From: CAYQTL01 sp964420405
Lineage (GTDB): Bacteria > Acidobacteriota > Thermoanaerobaculia > Thermoanaerobaculales > Sulfomarinibacteraceae
Length of the DNA: 25,470 bases
Reading direction: 5' to 3'
Assembly (NCBI GenBank): GCA_964420405.1
Contig: CAYQTL010000075.1
Location: 1-25,470 of the forward strand
The notes under the pieces are model-generated. The model was given only the letters and a program-made list of their open reading frames with translations, ran no database searches and was not told the DNA's origin. Made by a program: the position numbers and the translations under genes. Positions 22,716 through 25,470 of the stretch are shown piece by piece. The stretch's first letter is position 1, and every line of letters begins with the position of its first letter.

Positions 22716-22884
22716 TTCCGATCCCGATCCCGTTCCCGATCCCGACGGGTGCGGTGGTCCGACCACGAGGATCGAGCGGCTGACGCTGCCGCCGTCGCTG
22801 ACCCTGTCGCTGGCGCTGGACGGGACCGCTGCCATCGGGAACGGGATCGGGATCGGGATCGGAAACGGGATCGGGATCGGAGCG
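22716..22884. repeat. Hexamer-bracketed element, copy C (internal deletion)
   Basis: The left end TTCCGATCCCGATCCCG and the right end with repeated GGGATC units, ending GGGATCGGGATCGGAGCG, are both present in inverted orientation. The middle is shorter than copy A: it joins the GACGGGTGCGGTGGTCCGAC block directly to the CTGTCGCTGGCGCTGGACGG block. It lies about 65 nt upstream of the substrate-binding lipoprotein gene, so it may sit in or near that gene's promoter. No other promoter was visible in 22387-22950. Confidence 0.85.
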
Positions 22885-22950
22885 GGCCGGGACGGGAACG
22901 GGTCGACCAGTTCGCCGCCGGCTTCGGCTAGGATGGTCGCACCGGAGGTG

Positions 22951-24558
22951 ATGGTGAGACCGTGGTTTGCAGCGCTGGCGATGGTGGCGGCGGGATGCGG
23001 AGACGGAGCTCCGCCCCCGGTCGAGGTGCCCGCCGAACCGCTGTCGGGCGGCACGGTGGTGATCGCCACCCTGTCGGACGTGCAGTCGTGGAACCCGTAC
23101 CTGGCGGACGACGAGCTGTCCGAGGAGGTGCTGTCGCTGATGTACCCGTCGCTCGCGGTCGAGCAGGCCGACTACCGCGAGCACCCGCCGAGCTTCGAGC
23201 CGAACCTCGCGTCGGGCTGGAGCTTCTCCGACGACGGGCTGGAGCTGACGTTCGAGCTCGAGCCCGACGCCCGGTGGAGCGACGGTGAGCCCGTGACGGC
23301 CGACGACGTGGTGTTCACGTGGCGCGTCCAGACATCGCCCGAGGTGGCGTGGACGGCGGCCTACATCAAGGACGCGATCGAATCGGTGGAGGCGGCGGGT
23401 CCGCACACCGTCCGGTTCCGGTTCCGCTACACCTACCCCTACCAGCTGATGGACGCCAACGACGGTCTGATCGTGCCGGAGCACGTGTTCGGCGCCATAC
23501 CGTTGGACCGGTGGGAGGATGCCGACTGGGCGGCGCAGGCGGTGTCGGCCGGACCGTTCGGGCGCGAGGCATGGCGACCGCAGCAGGAGATCGTCATGGT
23601 CCGCAACCCGGGCTACTGGCGGGCCGGCCGGCCACGGCTCGACCGGCTGGTGATGCGGGTGGTGGCGTCCAAGGAGGGCGCCTTGAACCTGCTGCTGACC
23701 GGCGGCGCCGACCTGATCCGCGGCGTGCCGCCGGAGGATGCCGCCCGCGTCGAGGCCGATCCGCGGCTCCGGCTGGTCTCGTTCCCCGACCGCGGCTACT
23801 CCTACGTGGCCTGGAACACCCGACGTCCGCAGCTGGCCGACTCCCGTGTGCGGCGGGCCCTCGGGCTCGCCATCGACCGCCAGGCGCTCGTCGACGCGGT
23901 GCTGCACGGCCACGGCGCACCGGCGGTGGGGCCGGTGCTGACCACCATGTGGGCGTTCCACGACGACCTCGAGCCGATGCCCCACGACCCGGCCGCCGCG
24001 CGGGTCCTGCTGGAGGAGGCGGGCTGGGTGGACCGCGATCGCGACGGCGTCCGCGAGCGGGACGGCGAGCCGCTCGCGATCGAGCTGATGACCAACTCCG
24101 AGAACGAGGTTCGCCAGGACATGTGCGTCCTGATCGAGCACAACCTCGAGCGGGTCGGCGCCGACGTCACCACCCGCTTCGTGGAGTGGGGCTCGATGCT
24201 GTCCTACCTGGAGAGCGGCCGGTTCGACGCCGCTCTCAGCCGCTGGGTGGAGCCCACCCAGGTCGACCTCGAGGAGGTGTGGCACTCCACCGATCCAGCG
24301 CGCCGGGGCTTCAACTACCCGGCGTTCGCCGATCCCGAGGTCGACCGTCTGCTGGCCGAGGTCGCGGAGATCCCCCGCGCCGAGGACCAGCGACCGCTGC
24401 TGGCGAGGATCCAGGAGATCGTCGTCGCGCAGCAGCCCTACGCGTTCCTGGTCGAGCACCGGCGGCTGGTGGGCGTCGACCGGCGGCTCCGAGGAGCCGA
24501 GATCAACGACGCCGCCCTGTTCCTGAACGTCGACGAGTGGTGGGTGGCGCCGCGGTGA
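22951..24558 (+). CDS. ABC transporter substrate-binding lipoprotein (SBP_bac_5, peptide type)
   Basis: This 535-residue extracytoplasmic binding protein belongs to the oligopeptide/dipeptide/nickel family. Its signal peptide WFAALAMVAAGC gives lipidated Cys16. The family signature lies in LSGGTVVIATLSDVQSWNPY, EPNLASGWSFSDDGLELTFE (the .LA..W..S.DG...TF.L pattern), ARWSDGEPVTADDVVFTWRV and GPFGREAWRPQQEIVMVRNP. Further family strands are AWNTRRPQLADSRVRRALGL and DPAAARVLLEEAGW. The ATG at 22951 is chosen because it follows GGAGGTG and starts the signal peptide; an ATG at 22933 is in frame but has a weaker site. The next gene is a DppB-type permease 49 nt on, so this is the first gene of an uptake operon. 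The ligand is probably a peptide, but a sugar or nickel complex is possible. Confidence 0.92.
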   Translation: MVRPWFAALAMVAAGCGDGAPPPVEVPAEPLSGGTVVIATLSDVQSWNPYLADDELSEEVLSLMYPSLAVEQADYREHPPSFEPNLASGWSFSDDGLELTFELEPDARWSDGEPVTADDVVFTWRVQTSPEVAWTAAYIKDAIESVEAAGPHTVRFRFRYTYPYQLMDANDGLIVPEHVFGAIPLDRWEDADWAAQAVSAGPFGREAWRPQQEIVMVRNPGYWRAGRPRLDRLVMRVVASKEGALNLLLTGGADLIRGVPPEDAARVEADPRLRLVSFPDRGYSYVAWNTRRPQLADSRVRRALGLAIDRQALVDAVLHGHGAPAVGPVLTTMWAFHDDLEPMPHDPAAARVLLEEAGWVDRDRDGVRERDGEPLAIELMTNSENEVRQDMCVLIEHNLERVGADVTTRFVEWGSMLSYLESGRFDAALSRWVEPTQVDLEEVWHSTDPARRGFNYPAFADPEVDRLLAEVAEIPRAEDQRPLLARIQEIVVAQQPYAFLVEHRRLVGVDRRLRGAEINDAALFLNVDEWWVAPR

Positions 24559-24607
24559 CCGGCAGAGGTCGGGTGTGCGGCCACGTCCGACGGGGAGCCC
24601 GGAGCCG

Positions 24608-25470
24608 ATGAGCCGCCTCGTGCTGCGGCGGCTCGCGACGCTGCCACTGCTGGTGTGGGCGGTGGCGACAGTGACCTTCGTCGTGGTCCACGCCGCCCCG
24701 GGCTCCTACGCCGACACCATCGGCCACGCGCGCCACTCGCCGGAGGCCCGGCGGATCGTCGCCGAGCGGTACGGCCTCGACCAGCCGATGCCCGTCCAGT
24801 ACCTGCGCTGGCTGGGCTCGGTGGCCACCGGCGACCTCGGGGTGTCCTTCGTGTACCGGAGGCCGGTCGCCGAGGTGGTGGCCGCGGCCCTGCCGCCGAC
24901 CCTCCTGCTGGCGGGCACAGCCCTGGTGGCGGAGCTTGTGCTGGGGGTGCTGCTGGCGGTGGCCGCGGTCCGCCGGCCCCACGGCGCGGTCGACCGGGTG
25001 CTGACGGTGCTGTCCCTGGGCGCCTACGGCATCCCCACCTTCTGGCTCGCGACCATGGCGGTGCTGGTGCTCGCGGTCGGCCTCGGCTGGCTGCCGCCGT
25101 CCCACATGGGGTCGGTGGGAGCGGAGCGGCTGCCGGCGGCCGCGCGGCTGGCCGACCTCGCGCGGCACCTGGTGCTGCCCGCGGGGTGCCTCGCGGTGGT
25201 CGGGGCCGCGGTCACGGCGCGCTACCTGCGGGCCACCCTCCTGGACCTGCGCGAGGCACGGTTCGTGCTGGCGGCGCGGGCGCGGGGCCTGTCGGAGCGG
25301 CGCGTGCTGTGGGTCCACACGGTGCGGCCGGCGCTCGGACCGGTGGTGACGCTCGTCGGCCTGTCGCTGCCGTTCCTGGTGTCGGGCTCGGTGGTGGTGG
25401 AGTCGATCTTCTCGTGGCCGGGGATGGGACTCGCCCTGCTGCAGGCCGCAACCGCCCGGGACGTCCCGGT
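24608..25470 (+). CDS. DppB/OppB-type ABC permease, cut by window end
   Basis: The first 287 codons of a membrane permease are visible and the frame is open at the window edge. It starts MSRLVLRRLATLPLLVWAVA, the usual DppB N-terminal membrane helix, and continues FVVVHAAPGS and AERYGLDQPMPVQYLRWLG (family: LGLDqPl..qYl.wl). GDLGVSF and RPVAEVVAAALPPTLLLAGT lead into the transmembrane domain. The ATPase-contact EAA loop is FVLAARARGLSERRVLWVHT, with the conserved Gly. FLVSGSVVVESIFSWPGMGL is the typical late segment. The ATG at 24608 follows GGAG with suitable spacing. It pairs with the binding lipoprotein just upstream; the DppC-type permease and ATPases should lie beyond the window. Confidence 0.93.
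   Translation, partial: MSRLVLRRLATLPLLVWAVATVTFVVVHAAPGSYADTIGHARHSPEARRIVAERYGLDQPMPVQYLRWLGSVATGDLGVSFVYRRPVAEVVAAALPPTLLLAGTALVAELVLGVLLAVAAVRRPHGAVDRVLTVLSLGAYGIPTFWLATMAVLVLAVGLGWLPPSHMGSVGAERLPAAARLADLARHLVLPAGCLAVVGAAVTARYLRATLLDLREARFVLAARARGLSERRVLWVHTVRPALGPVVTLVGLSLPFLVSGSVVVESIFSWPGMGLALLQAATARDVP

Noticed and set aside
22411..24459. A 682-codon frame opposite the substrate-binding protein gene
   Set aside because: It has low-complexity His/Arg/Val/Gly content, no start site and no motif. The plus strand carries a full SBP_bac_5 protein with a lipobox.

Overview
The window is very GC-rich bacterial chromosomal DNA. It has about 20 genes on both strands, strong GGAGG-type ribosome binding sites, many secreted or lipid-anchored proteins, and several families of short palindromic repeats. 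No rRNA, tRNA, CRISPR or transposase gene was seen. Three traits fit a draft (metagenome-type) genome from Acidobacteriota, perhaps a Thermoanaerobaculia-like lineage: the GC-rich envelope-heavy gene set, an exported protease ending in a DGFESG..AWS tail, and CGTAGCGCC/CTTCCAG palindromes. This assignment is inference, not proof. A run of ten N at 12142-12151 marks an assembly gap.

Layout. 1-300: tandem and inverted palindromic repeats. 328-1107 (-): SAM-dependent methyltransferase, followed by a clear hairpin and preceded by a second palindrome cluster (1204-1340). 1462-1920 (-): DUF2059 remnant with an in-frame stop. 1965-4783 (-): two overlapping genes for an unknown lipoprotein and a four-helix membrane protein with a PH-like tail. 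4983-6338 (+): exported protein with two ASH-like domains. 6376-6756 (+): GFA-type zinc protein. 6901-7260 (+): DUF6176 protein. 7503-9473 (+): exported trypsin/V8-like protease with CARDB-like domains. 9496-10830 (-): GH100 neutral invertase with an irregular 5' end. 11116-11271 and 11288-about 12160 (-): a 51-residue lipoprotein and a two-domain VOC lipoprotein. 12280-13341 (+): radical SAM/SPASM enzyme. 13457-13945 (-): exported DUF3347-like protein.

The second half holds housekeeping genes: dnaE (14233-17808, -), a small TPR protein (18366-18689, +), a long-chain polyprenyl diphosphate synthase (18758-19765, -), a LolA-like carrier (19926-20573, -) and purH (20845-22386, -). A divergent peptide-type ABC operon follows: substrate-binding lipoprotein (22951-24558, +) and a DppB-type permease cut by the window end (24608-25470, +).

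The most unusual content is non-coding. (1) A palindrome family occurs in both orientations with stem-preserving base changes. (2) Three copies (20628-20837, 22465-22624, 22716-22884) of an element bracketed by inverted GATCCC/GGGATC hexamer runs surround purH; one copy is full length and two are rearranged. (3) A near-perfect 68-nt inverted repeat exactly fills the gap between two convergent genes. I found no gene cluster that clearly forms a new multi-gene system; the repeat families and the orphan radical SAM enzyme are the best leads.
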